Assembly (NCBI GenBank): GCA_034008185.1
Contig: CM067087.1
Location: 46,048,090 to 46,112,089 of the forward strand
DNA from: Gorsachius magnificus
Lineage: Eukaryota > Chordata > Aves > Pelecaniformes > Ardeidae
Length of the DNA stretch: 64,000 nt
Direction of reading: 5' to 3'
In this document: positions 23,316 through 34,081 of the stretch, one piece after another
Numbering within the stretch: the first letter of the stretch is position 1
Layout: the number at the start of each line of letters is the position of its first letter
Program-made: the position numbers and the translations under genes
Notes under the pieces: model-generated
The model's database searches: none
Told to the model about the DNA's origin: nothing
The model's input: only the letters and a program-made list of their open reading frames with translations

Positions 23316-26300
23316 ACCCTGCCCGGCCATTTCCCTCGCCCAAGCACCCCGGCAACGCGACTTTGGGCCAGTGAGAGCAGCCACCCACCCTATTTTGGTC
23401 TCTCCCAGAGGCAGCGGTGCGATGGCAAAGAGCTGCATCAGATGCACACTGAGGCTGCTTTTTGAACCCAGTCCCTAACCTTGTGCAGAACCACTGTAAT
23501 TTTCTCCTTTTTTTTTTTTTCTAATCTGATTTTACTTTGAGATGCATGAAAGGATGAGCACGAAGAGTAAAAGTGTATCTAAACAACACAAGTAGCCAGA
23601 GGTGAATGGGCTAGACTTGGCTTACAGAAACCCCCAGGTGCTGACATCATTTCGCAGTGATTTTGTCGCGGTATTACGCATCGTGCGGCAGCATACATTG
23701 TATGGTAGCGTGCAACTGTCCCACGTGGTACAGCTGCTGCTGTGGAGGTCACCTGAAATAACGGAATATTAAATGGCATAATCTGTGATAGAGTAATTAG
23801 CCATAGCCTAAAAAAATAGATGTTAAAACAACACAAATTGTCACCTAGATAAAAACAGTGTCTCTGGGTGTGATACCAATCTCACCCTGGTCTCCTCAAT
23901 GCAAAGGGCTGCTCTAAGCCACTTCTGACCATGGTACTTGGGCATCACAGATTTCTGATCAAATGCTCTTCATCGTCCTGAAGAGCTGCCGAGAACATTC
24001 AGAGACTCAATCTGCCCGGATTTAAGGCCCTTGCTTAGGCATGCTCCTCCGGAGCGCAGGGGTGGAACGTGGGGCTTGTGAAGGGGTAGTTCATGCAGTC
24101 ATTAATTTAAAGACTTCCCTGGTGGCAACATTGCCATTTACTGTTAAGGGAGCAGGGTTTGTCCCGTAGTTTGCAGAAATTGGAAGGGTGACTCCTAGGG
24201 ACCGTGAAGCCACTGGATGTTGCTTTGGCAGTTGTAAAGGTCTGTAAAGTCTTGTTATAATGTTATTATAAAATAGACGTAATTGTAGTCGCCGTATGAA
24301 TTCTGAGCAAGATGAATGGTTGCGTGGTGGTGTCTCAGGATTTCACCCTGAGCTACGACAACATTGGTGTTGGCCTCCTCTACTTGCAGTTGCATTTATT
24401 TGCTTATTTACTGCAACTTTCTTGTCACTAACTTTAAGAGGGAATATTTTAAGATACAGGAGTGAGGTGTATGCGTCTTAGTCTGTGGACAAGATGATCA
24501 GCCAAAAGCTTTACAGGGGGATGAAGGCACCATCAACAACCTTGTACTCGCCTGGTATAACACAATGGCATTAAAGAACAGAACATCTGACTGCAGTCTA
24601 AGGTGCAGTTCCTTCCCTGCCAGGGTGGCAATCCTCTTGAGGCTGCCATCTATTGCCACTTGAGCGATTGCTAATTGCTTTTATGAAAGCACCGGCTTCA
24701 ATTACATTTTTAGTGTGTCACCTGTACAGCTTTATATTTGCAAGCATTTAGAAAGGCATTCATGCAACGCTGAGGAAATTAGGAAACAATCCGACAAAAA
24801 TTAGATTCACCTTTGAATCGTGGCATTAGGCCCGCCGAAGCCACAGAACAAACTCTATGGTAGCTATCATGCTTTCGGTTCAGAAAAGTGGGAAAAACAC
24901 AGTGTTTCGCTAACCGTGATCGCTGCCCACACCTCCTTTCGATCCGGGTTTGCACCTGGCACCAATGAAATGCTCCTCCATGGAGCAAGTGCTTATTATT
25001 TGTTACCTGCTCTCGGTGCGAGACTTCACAGATCCAGCCACGCGCCCGAAATGCTGACTGTCAAGCCGACGTTAAGTGCTTAGCGATTTTATAGGAAGAG
25101 CTGATGTCCCTGATAACTGACTTGCCTGAAAGTCGAGAGGCTCTTAACAACACATCTGGGCTTCACCTTGAGCTTTGCAAAAATTTGGATCCAGACTGGT
25201 TGGCTTGAGCCAATGGCTCCTTCAAAGAAGAGATAATTAAAATTACTTTTGTGCCTTTCTTGGAGTCATCATGTCATTTGTTCTGGCTGCAGAGGCGACA
25301 AAATCATTGTACTTATTTTAAGTTTTCTGTGTTATCTTAATGGCCCAGAAAAAATTGAAAGGAGGTTTAGCTTGTGTGGAATACAGCGACAACTGCTTTA
25401 ATGCCGGTGTTTCTATGAGCATGGCTTTTCAATACCCATACTCATTTTATGGGCTGTGGTAGGCAGGGTTGAATTGCTTTACTGTTTTGTTCTCTTTTAG
25501 TGAATCAGAGCAGTTCCTCGCAGTAATAAGAGAGAGACCTGAATTAGCAAAAATCCGATCCCTTATTGACCTTATCTTGCTGCCGGTCTGATGTAATCCA
25601 GATTCTGATGTGATCTTGCCCTCCTGTCTTGTGAATAGTGAACGAACACTCAACCTCGATGTAAAAACTTTGTTTTCTTAAAAAAAACCAAAACCAAACC
25701 AAACACTAAAAAGAAATCTTGCAGGCATTTTCTACTTTTGTTTTGGTTTCCACAATTAAAATTGCATGCAATTTTCAAATTGAATGTTGTTGCTGATATG
25801 AGTCTGCATTCTTGGATACTTCTATAGCGGTGACATTCTGCTTGTAGCAGCTAGCAGCTCTGGTACCTAACAGTTGCAGGAGGCAGACATAGATTTTCTT
25901 TCTCTCCTTTTTTTTTTTTTTTAAGCAGGAAGAAAGAAACTGTGTCATATATTTTTAATGAAATGGTATTCAGATTAAACAACTGTCAGACAGACTTGTA
26001 GTAACCTACTGATTACTTTGTGCTCCAGAGTTACCCTTGTAGTAGCTGAAATCGTTGGTAAAATAGTGATGCAGGAGACACAGGTTGTATTTCAAAGAAC
26101 CATTGCTAGACGAAATTAAGATGAATTTTTAGGTTTTGTAAATCAGAGTAATATAAATATAAAAGCTAAGAGTGCATTTTATGGATTTTTCAATCCCATT
26201 AATATTTATTAAAGTACAGTTCTTTAGAGTTCTGTATTTCAGGTACTCTGTCATGCAATAACACAGGATTGCTTGAGACTAAAACCTAAAACTAACTTGG

Positions 26301-29300
26301 ACCCAAGCAAAATCAAAGAGAACCAATTCCTTGATTTTCATTCCTCAGACTGACAGAAATGCATGAAGTAGAAAAGTCAGACAAACATAATAATTAGATC
26401 TGAAAAGTCCTTGCTACTTTATACATCATGGATAGTTTTAGGAATAAAGATGTACAAAGTTCTTAAAAAAAAAAAACAAACAAAAAAACCCAACAACACC
26501 CCCCCCCCCATTCAGTCCTCTATAAAAAATTAATAGCAATGCAATGCTGAGGATTAGCATTCAGCCTTCACAAGTGCTTCTGCCGTGTCGTATCCGTCTT
26601 CCTGTGCACATCCTCCACGCTCTTCTGGACCGTAGTTTATGGTACGCTAGATTTTTCGGGGAAAGCTAAAAAGGCTGACTTCTGTGCAGCAAGTGCAGAG
26701 AAGGGGCAGGCAGGATTTCCCGAGTGGTCTTTCACCACCGGTGGGGCAAGCAAGTGTTTTGTATCGACACAAATGTGTTCTGTGTTTATTTATTTAGACT
26801 TATATATTAGTATACATGTCTCTTGTAGTGGTTTCATGACAGTAATTCAAGGTATGCTGGATGAAGTGTCTAGTATAAATATTAAAAAGTAATTATACAT
26901 ATATTTGGAAAAATGGACAATGATTTTTGGAAAAATGGACAATCTTCTTGTGTAAAAACTGTTGAAAGGTTTGGAACTTTAATCATCTTAAAATTATTTT
27001 TGCTTACCTTGGGCAGAGGGGAATATTTGATTTAGCTAATCCCAGAGATTTGCTTTTAAGGGGTCAAGAAAAAATACCTGTTATCTACATCGGGGTCCCA
27101 ACTCTAAGCAAGAGAACAGGACTTCAGGTGTCTAAAATAGCTCTTCTTCCTAGTATTGTCCCTTTCAGAAGTTAAACTCAACTCTCTGAGTGTCTTTGAG
27201 TTGATAAAATTCCTCATTTTCCTGGCTTCTGTGGGGTTTCTTTGGCCCATATTTCTAATGTGAAAAAGAACACGAAGAGCTTGTGGTTTTTGAAATGGTT
27301 TTAAAAGCCAAAGCACACTTTTTTCATATGTAACAGAGGAAAGAGCGGTCACACCCTATTTATTTGGGTTTTTTTTTCCCCTTTGCAGGCCATTTTTAAA
27401 CTGACTTTGCCCCTTTGTATTTCTTTTTAGAATTAAACTTGTGGTCATGAATCACCGTGAATGTTATGGTAGAAAGAGTGCAAAAAAAAAGTTGTCATTT
27501 AAAGTGGAAAATGTGACTGCAGCTGAAGTGTAGGTAGCAGCAAACTGTCGTGTCAAGCTGAAGACTGGAGCGGAAGGCAGCCCCCTTCTTTGAACAAGAA
27601 CCATAAATCTTTGCACTTCCAAACCAATCACTAATTCGTGGTACACACCAGTCATGGACCGTAGTGTGTCGATGCCGTACGGCTGTATTTTTATTTTTAA
27701 TTTTTTAAAAAAGCAACACCTTTAATCCCAGGGTGCTTTGTGAAGTAGTTTTCACCCGTGGCAGATTCTTCCGTCCCGTACCACCACGTCCCGCCGTGGC
27801 TGGGCCGGGGATGCCAGCCGGGGCCATGTAGTGTCCGTGGCTCCTGGTTGCCTTCCTCTCACGGCACACGGCTTCTCCCCAGATTTATCACCGGTACTGA
27901 CTGCAGGTATTCCTACAGATGGAGTTGCTTTACCCATTGGCTTCTTTTTTCTTAGTTTTTCTTAACTGAAGTTTGAGCAATTAAAATCCTCTGTGCTGGT
28001 ATCGGCTTCAGGCTGAATTTTGTGGGAAAAGCTCGGCGAGGACCTTGCAGCTCTTTGCCAGGAGAAGGTAGGAACGCACTGTTTGTCTCGCAAAGAAAGT
28101 TGTTGCAGCTCTTTGATGGAGAATCTATGTCCCCCCCCTTGCCCTGAGGCAGGTGTGGGGTAGATGTGCACATGTAATTAGAGACTGTAGACTGTTTCGT
28201 AAGGCATTTGCATAAGAAGCCCAATTAGATTAGTTTAACATAATTTTGGTGTTTCTTAACCTCCCCGTCTTTGACTCGGCAACCTTAATGTTATTTTAAT
28301 ATAGTTGCTCGAGATTAATACAGACAAGGAGTCCCCATAGGTCCTATAAATCTGATAATCACATAGAAAATCTAACGAGAGGCGTTTCTGAAAAAGAACA
28401 GGAAAATGCGTGTTCGCATGGAAATGAGGAAATGTTTCTTTACGTTGGCTTTCAGAAAAACTCCTCTAAACTACCACAAAAAGAGGGTGAAATCTTCATC
28501 CCTTTGAAATCAAAGGGATTTACTTGAGAGTTTATGTGATTAGCACAGAAAAGTTATCTGCTGCCGTAGAGAAAGAAGGATTTTTTTTAAGCAGCCTTTA
28601 AAGCGACATAGTGCACTACAGAATTCTGTAGACTTCTATAGTAATATTTTGTAGGATCCTACCATGTTTCTCACAGCAGAAAATTCACTTTTTAAGTGTG
28701 CTTACTTGCATTATTTATAATCCAAAGATAAAATTCAGACTGTTTCTTTCAAAAAAAACCCATTATCCTTTTCCTATGTTAGCTCTTGCCTGACTACTAC
28801 TGCGTGTTCACTTAAATTCTGGGGTGGCGTGCTGGAGGAGAGGTAGTTACATTTCCTTAAGGATTATATTAACATTGGATTAAAAAAGCCACAATAAGAA
28901 TTATCTACTTGATCTTCCACAGTTAAGCATTAGTCTGGTTTAAAGCTTTAAAGTATCAGACAGTACAGCAGTGCAAGTTCTAATTAGCATCGCAGCTAAT
29001 GCATATATTGGTGTTCGTGTGAAATAAACATGCCAAAGAGCATAATATGGGTATTATTTTAATGCTTGTGGGGGTTTATTGTGATGTTAATTATAAATCA
29101 GGATGAAAAAAAGAGTTATGTAGATGTTCTTATTAATTAAAGCAAAATACACTAATAAATTGATTTTTTCCTCCGTTATAAGAATAGAAAGTCAGAAATG
29201 CTGCCCTCACCTTGCCCCTCATTTGAGATTACAGGAAAAAATACCTTGAGCTACTTTAATTTGCCTCCTTTTTCCTAAATTTTTGGCTTCACCTTTTCAA

Positions 29301-29441
29301 GGCGTTTTCAGCACTCGCAAAGCTTGGAAATATATTAGCTGAAATTTTCACGTGGCCTTTTGGCTTCAAAAGGCCTAAAGGATGATGTGAAATGCGGTGA
29401 GGTTTGTGATTTAAATACGCACGCGAGCACTGGTGCGACAG
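23316..29441. other. Intronic stretch, no gene seen
   Basis: No exon or RNA gene recognised. A mixed low-complexity tract lies at 26465-26509: an A run, then CAAACAAAAAAACCC, then 11 C. An 18-base direct repeat (TTTGGAAAAATGGACAAT) lies at 26904-26921 and 26926-26943. A CpG-containing patch is at about 27765-27850. At about 28920-29120 an AT-rich block with TAATTAGCAT, GCTAATGCAT and TTAATTATAAAT looks like a possible conserved non-coding element. Confidence 0.6.
26465..26509. repeat. Low-complexity A-rich then C-run tract
   Basis: Twelve A (26465-26476), CAAACAAAAAAACCCAACAAC-like sequence, then an 11-C run (26499-26509). Such tracts are length-variable and prone to sequencing error. Confidence 0.9.
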
Positions 29442-29790
29442 CGATCAACTACAGCTCTACAACTGCCTGGCAGGAGGGGGGGCAGTGAGGTGGGGGTCAG
29501 GCTCTGCTCCCAGGGAACCATCCAGGGGAAACGGCCTCAAGTTGTGCCAGGGCAGGGTGAGGTTGGCCCTGGGGAACAATTCCTTCCCCCAAGGGCTGTC
29601 AGGCACTGGAAGGGGCTGCCCAGGGAAGGGGTCGAGTCCCCATCCCTGGGGGGATTTAACAGCCGGGCAGAGGCGGTGCTGAGGGCCAGGGTTTGGGGGT
29701 GGGATGGCAGGGGTAGGGGAACGGTTGGGCTTGATGATCTTAAAGGACTTTTCCAACCTAAACAATCCCATGACTCCGTGATTCTATGAT
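29442..29790 (+). mobile_element. CR1 LINE fragment, 3' end, 5'-truncated (subfamily B, longest of its group)
   Basis: Compared with its relatives, this copy extends further 5'. It includes CTCTACAACTGCCTGGCAGG and GGCAGTGAGGTGGGGGTCAG, which match the segment encoding the [15 protein letters not shown] part of the reverse transcriptase in the copy at 52719. It then follows the subfamily B sequence to the 3' end (GATCTTAAAGGACTTTTCC, TGATTCTATGAT). A small deletion removes part of the CCCAGG-GATGAGAGG segment. It is not coding. Confidence 0.96.
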
Positions 29791-31069
29791 CTGCCGCTGC
29801 AGGGGTACAGCCCGCACTTTGCCTGGACCCGTGATGGTCCTCAGGTTTCACCTGGCTTTTTGGGACGCTACAGAAGGGAAGGTGCATATGCTTTTATCCT
29901 GGGGTTTTCTTAAATGGCTCGTTACATTTAGCTGACTCTGGCCCAGAGTGGGGAACCCTGTGTTAGAGGAGGGCAGTGGGTTTCGACTGCCTGAGCCCTG
30001 CCTGGACGAGTTTATTGCGGGGAATTCTTCTCTCTCACCTTAGCCAGAGGAGTAGTTGCTCATATCACGGGTTATATTAGACAAGCATCCCCCTTTGGCT
30101 GTAAAATCTCCATCCTTTCCTCCTCTCGCTCCCTTTCTTCCCTTCCCCCCCAGCAAAAAGCACATCCTCCGGCAGCAGAACCAGCAGCGCGATTTCAGGC
30201 GCGGAGCTGTACAAGGGAGAAAGGAGGTTAAAAGCCCTTAAAACATAAGGCATGCTTTGGCTTAATAGGAAGAAGGTGGCAACCTCCACGGGGATGCAGC
30301 GCGAGTTTTTGAAGCGTTTGTTTCCCAAATACCTTTTTATGATTTTTTTTTTTTCCAGCGCAGACGCGCGGTAGGTGAATGTAACTGGAACATACGCGGC
30401 GGTGTAATATCTGCCTTCGGTAAATGTGGCGGCGAGGAGTTGGACGGAAGAGGAGGTGGCAACCAAAACAAAGACAAGAAGTGCTATAAGGGCCATGTAG
30501 AAATGAAAAGCAGGTGCCATTTAGGGTCTTGCTGTAGAGCCTGCTGATACTGTTTACTTCCCTGCTGAGGTAGAAATCTTTCTCCGCTAAAAGCCTTCGC
30601 AAGAGCGCAGAGGATACCCCTGTGCAGCTGTGTATTACAGGACACACATTGGAGAGGGGAACTGTTAAAGCCACCTCTTAGTTTTATTGAACTATTACTG
30701 CCCTGAGGAAAAAAAAAAACAAAAACAAACAAACCCAAAACTTTAGGAAAAACCCCAGCTGTTAAACGTAGCACTTTTGGAGCAAGCGTGTTTACTTCAG
30801 CGTGGCATTTAAACCCTGTTTATCCCCAAATCAAACAGCAAAAGCTACGGGGCTGGATGGAAGAAACAGATTTACAGATCTGGGTTACTTCTCCTGCAAG
30901 AGCTGGCTTTGAGGGCACTTTCTGCAGCCCGGGGGGGTCAGCTGCAGCCGCCCCTGCGAGCGTTCAGACCCTGGGGGAAGGCAGGGGGTCTCTGCGGCGG
31001 GCAGCGGGGCTGGCCAAGCACCGGGAAGGGGCTAGAAACAGGTTAGAGATGGCTGAGCTGATGTTTGCA

Positions 31070-31109
31070 TCTCTTCTCTCTCTCCTCTCCTCCCTCTCTC
31101 CCTCCCTCT
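31070..31109 (+). repeat. Polypyrimidine (CT-rich) tract, 40 bases
   Basis: An uninterrupted run of C and T (CTCTTCTCTCTCTCC, then CTCCCTCTCTCCCTCCCTCT). It may adopt triplex structure or act as a PTB-binding tract in RNA, but neither is shown. Confidence 0.85.
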
Positions 31110-31208
31110 GAAGTATATGTTATTGATGCTGAGGCAGGAGCACGGAGCCGTGAGCATCCCGTGGCAGTTCGTGGAGCAGTGTGGCAATTTATTTTTCTTT
31201 TCTTGCAG

Positions 31209-31226
31209 AAAAAAAAAAAAAAAAAA
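31209..31226 (+). repeat. Poly(A) run, 18 bases
   Basis: The A run follows directly after TTTATTTTTCTTTTCTTGCAG, a sequence that looks like a splice acceptor. It is probably just juxtaposed pyrimidine and purine low-complexity sequence. Confidence 0.9.
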
Positions 31227-33379
31227 GGATTCCCATTTCCCCACGCTCAGTCTGCCTGTACGCAGCTTCTGTTCCTTGGGATACAAAGGTAGAAAATGGA
31301 GTGTGTTCCTATAAAAAGTAGGTAGGAATTTTCAGCATTGTCTAGAAGCCCTCACGATATTGTGACTGCCATGGCAGGTGAATAATGAGCCACTATGCCG
31401 GGCTTCCAGCTAAATGGGGCTTTGTCCTGTCTACGCGGCAAAGGCGTCCAGAAGAATGCTGAGCAGTTTTCCAGTACACAATGAATCACTCAGTGAGGCC
31501 AAATTGCACTCTCCGAACGCTCGTCCCAGATATTACAGCTGTTGAAGGAAGCTGCTTATGAAACAAGGGTAGGCTCAGTCGCTTTGTGACCTTACGGCTC
31601 CCGCGCTGTAGGAAATAGTTGAGGGAACTCTCTGCAGGAATGGCATTACTTTTAAACCCATAAAGCTCTATAAATGGAATTACTGGAGTGTTAGAGAGAT
31701 ATTACTTTGGGACCTGACCTGGTAGGGTGTACGCTGGAAGCAGGGTGGTAGCCATTTGGGTAGATCGTACGAACCTCACGAGAGAGAGGGGTATTTGATT
31801 CAGAAACGTGGCAAAACAAAGGACAGGAACACCAGGAAAGGGGAGATTTGTCTCTCCCCAGCTGGGAAACCGATCGCGGTTGTAACATGTTCGGGGCGAT
31901 GGACTTTTCCTTGCATGCTCAGCTTTGGCCACAGAGGGAGCTGTGGCAGTATTTAGGTGTACAAGTGGGAATTTCAGAAGCGTGGCAAAGCAAAACAGAT
32001 AGTTGAAATGGTACGGACCTAAAAATAATCTCCTCGCTGGGTGTGCTCTGTGGAAGGGTTCTCGGTGTCTTTGCTGTGACCCCCGCAGCGTGGTGCAATA
32101 CTGTAATCTGGCTATTTTCCCTGCTTTCACTACTCCCACGATCAGCTACATATGCTGTGTTTTATATTGCCCCGTGTATCGGTACAGTCAGAGGTAAGAC
32201 CATATCCCAGCCAGATTTGTGAAAAAAGGTCTCGTTTGAACACTTACCCACCGCTGCATCATTTTCTTTACTTCACGGATCATCAGTTTCTTAGTGTTGA
32301 TAATATACATTATTAAACTTTGCTTTCATTTGAATTTGAATGAGTTTCTGTTAAGAGGAGATGGCGTCCCAGTGATTCACAGTATTTATGTAACTGAGTA
32401 AGAAAACAGGAGACTGTACCATCAAGGGAGTTACGCTTGTCCACAGCCCTCGTCGTGAAGAAATGTTTACCTGTAAGGCAATGTGGATATATATAATTCC
32501 TATGCAGACACTTTGAGAGAAAGAACAAAATTAATGGTATAAACATACGATCATCTGTTAGGTCTGTGCTAATCACATACGAGCAGTTGCTGATAATTAG
32601 AAATTATTGTGTGTGTCAGTAGCCAAGTGAGGTCTTGCACTTTCTGCCCTTGGGATTTAAGCGTAGCGTACCCAGCAATCATTTCCCTTGTCCATGCTTT
32701 GGTTATCATCTGTCACAGAACAGTTTTGTTTATTTTTTTCTTCCTTCTACTTAAGCTACAGATTTGCTGCGATCCTGAGGCCAGATTGTGATAAATCACA
32801 TACGCGTTCACAAACAAAACAAAGATCAATATGGTATTAACCGGGAAAAATATATGCTCATGCACAAACTGTTGTGTGTTACTTACTCTAGTGTGTAAAT
32901 CAGTGCCCATTAATGGCCTGTTACCATGTCTGCTATACGATGTGGAAAACTGTGCATGAGTGTTCATTAGGGAATTGGAATGGATGCTCGGGGTACCCTG
33001 CTGTCACCCCTTGGATTTTTGGGCTGTTCTGCCTTCCCCCGGTTGCTCTCCAGAGGGACACAGATCTCCCCGAGGTCCTGTGTCCTCTGCCAGTCTCTGC
33101 AGATGTCCTGGATCTCCCGCAGTGGCTAACGAGGTGCAAGCTGTTCCCATTTCAGCAGCTGATCCCTCGCAGGATCCCTGTGTTTCTTGAGCTGTGGGAC
33201 CCAGCACTGAACCTTCCATCCATTCTGCCCTCGAAGCGGTGACATAGAGAAAGTAGCGACGCGAAACCGGGAGAATTTTTTCTTCCATATCTCAGTCCCC
33301 TCCTGTGCAGCAATCAGGGCCCTTCAGAGCCATTTCAGGTTGACTCAGCTGCTCTTTTAGCGCCGTATGGGAATAGCTT

Positions 33380-33540
33380 CATTACAGTCAATGGAACCGT
33401 TCCATTGAGTAACTTATTCAGCAGGGTGAGAAAGAAGCTCATAATACGGCCATAACAAAAGGCCCGATTTTGTCTTCTTTAAATGCACAAAATTCCCATT
33501 GACTTCAATGCAAAAGGAAACAGGGATATCAGGCCTAATG
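33380..33540. repeat. Possible old amniote interspersed repeat with internal inverted repeat
   Basis: Contains TCAATGGAAC and its exact reverse complement GTTCCATTGA separated by one base (33388-33408). Further on is CCCATTGACTTCAATGC (33495-33511). Phrases of this type recur in old interspersed repeats of bird, crocodile and turtle genomes. I recognise the style, not a named family, and the boundaries are guesses. Confidence 0.35.
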
Positions 33541-34069
33541 CTGTCTGTCTAAATATAATTCTACCTGGCATGTCTGACCTTTCTTTTTAGAACAATTTCA
33601 CTTGGAAAAGTGAAAAAGTACAGAAATGCAGGAGCATTTATCTACTTATATAGGGGCAAAGTGAAATCACCTCTGTTCTTCGGTCTGGGTGCTGGAGCAC
33701 TATAAGGTGTGTGCCAAACCCCATGTGTAGCTTGGCCTTCAAGCTAGACAGCAAAGTCTTAAATGAACAAAAGCCATGCCAAACGCCTCGTTTGAAGTAT
33801 AGCAGGTGAATGTCGGGGACTGGAATTATGTTTAAGGATATCAGGCTCTTTATTTGTCTTTTAAGTTACGTTTTAAAAGATTCAGATAGGATAGGGTTAA
33901 ATCTTGGCCCAAAATGAATAAGGTCATCTGTAATTTTTTTATATTACAGAAGGTACAGCATGTACAGTTACATGTATTTGCAATGTTCAAGAATCGACAC
34001 TGGAAAGACTCCAAGTTTCATTTTGCCTCGACTAAAGCAACAGTTTACAGCTCCTGTTCTCTGATCCCT

Positions 34070-34081
34070 CCCCCCCCCCCC
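34070..34081. repeat. Poly(C) run, 12 bases
   Basis: Uninterrupted C run. It is likely variable in length and error-prone in sequencing. Confidence 0.9.

Noticed and set aside
23016..23465. Open frames of 137-143 codons on both strands
   Set aside because: Both are read through the CR1 copy at 23117-23315 and recur at the other subfamily B copies.
26499..26509. C run as a G-quadruplex or i-motif candidate
   Set aside because: A single homopolymer run without further C blocks; ordinary low-complexity sequence.
30077..30774. Three overlapping minus-strand open frames of 96-148 codons, one beginning with a hydrophobic, signal-like stretch
   Set aside because: The frames overlap in different phases in a GC-richer zone, none shows a domain or family motif, and stop-poor sequence of this composition produces such frames by chance.
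33004..33288. Several open frames around a GC-richer patch
   Set aside because: Three frames are open at once on both strands, none with family resemblance; compositional.
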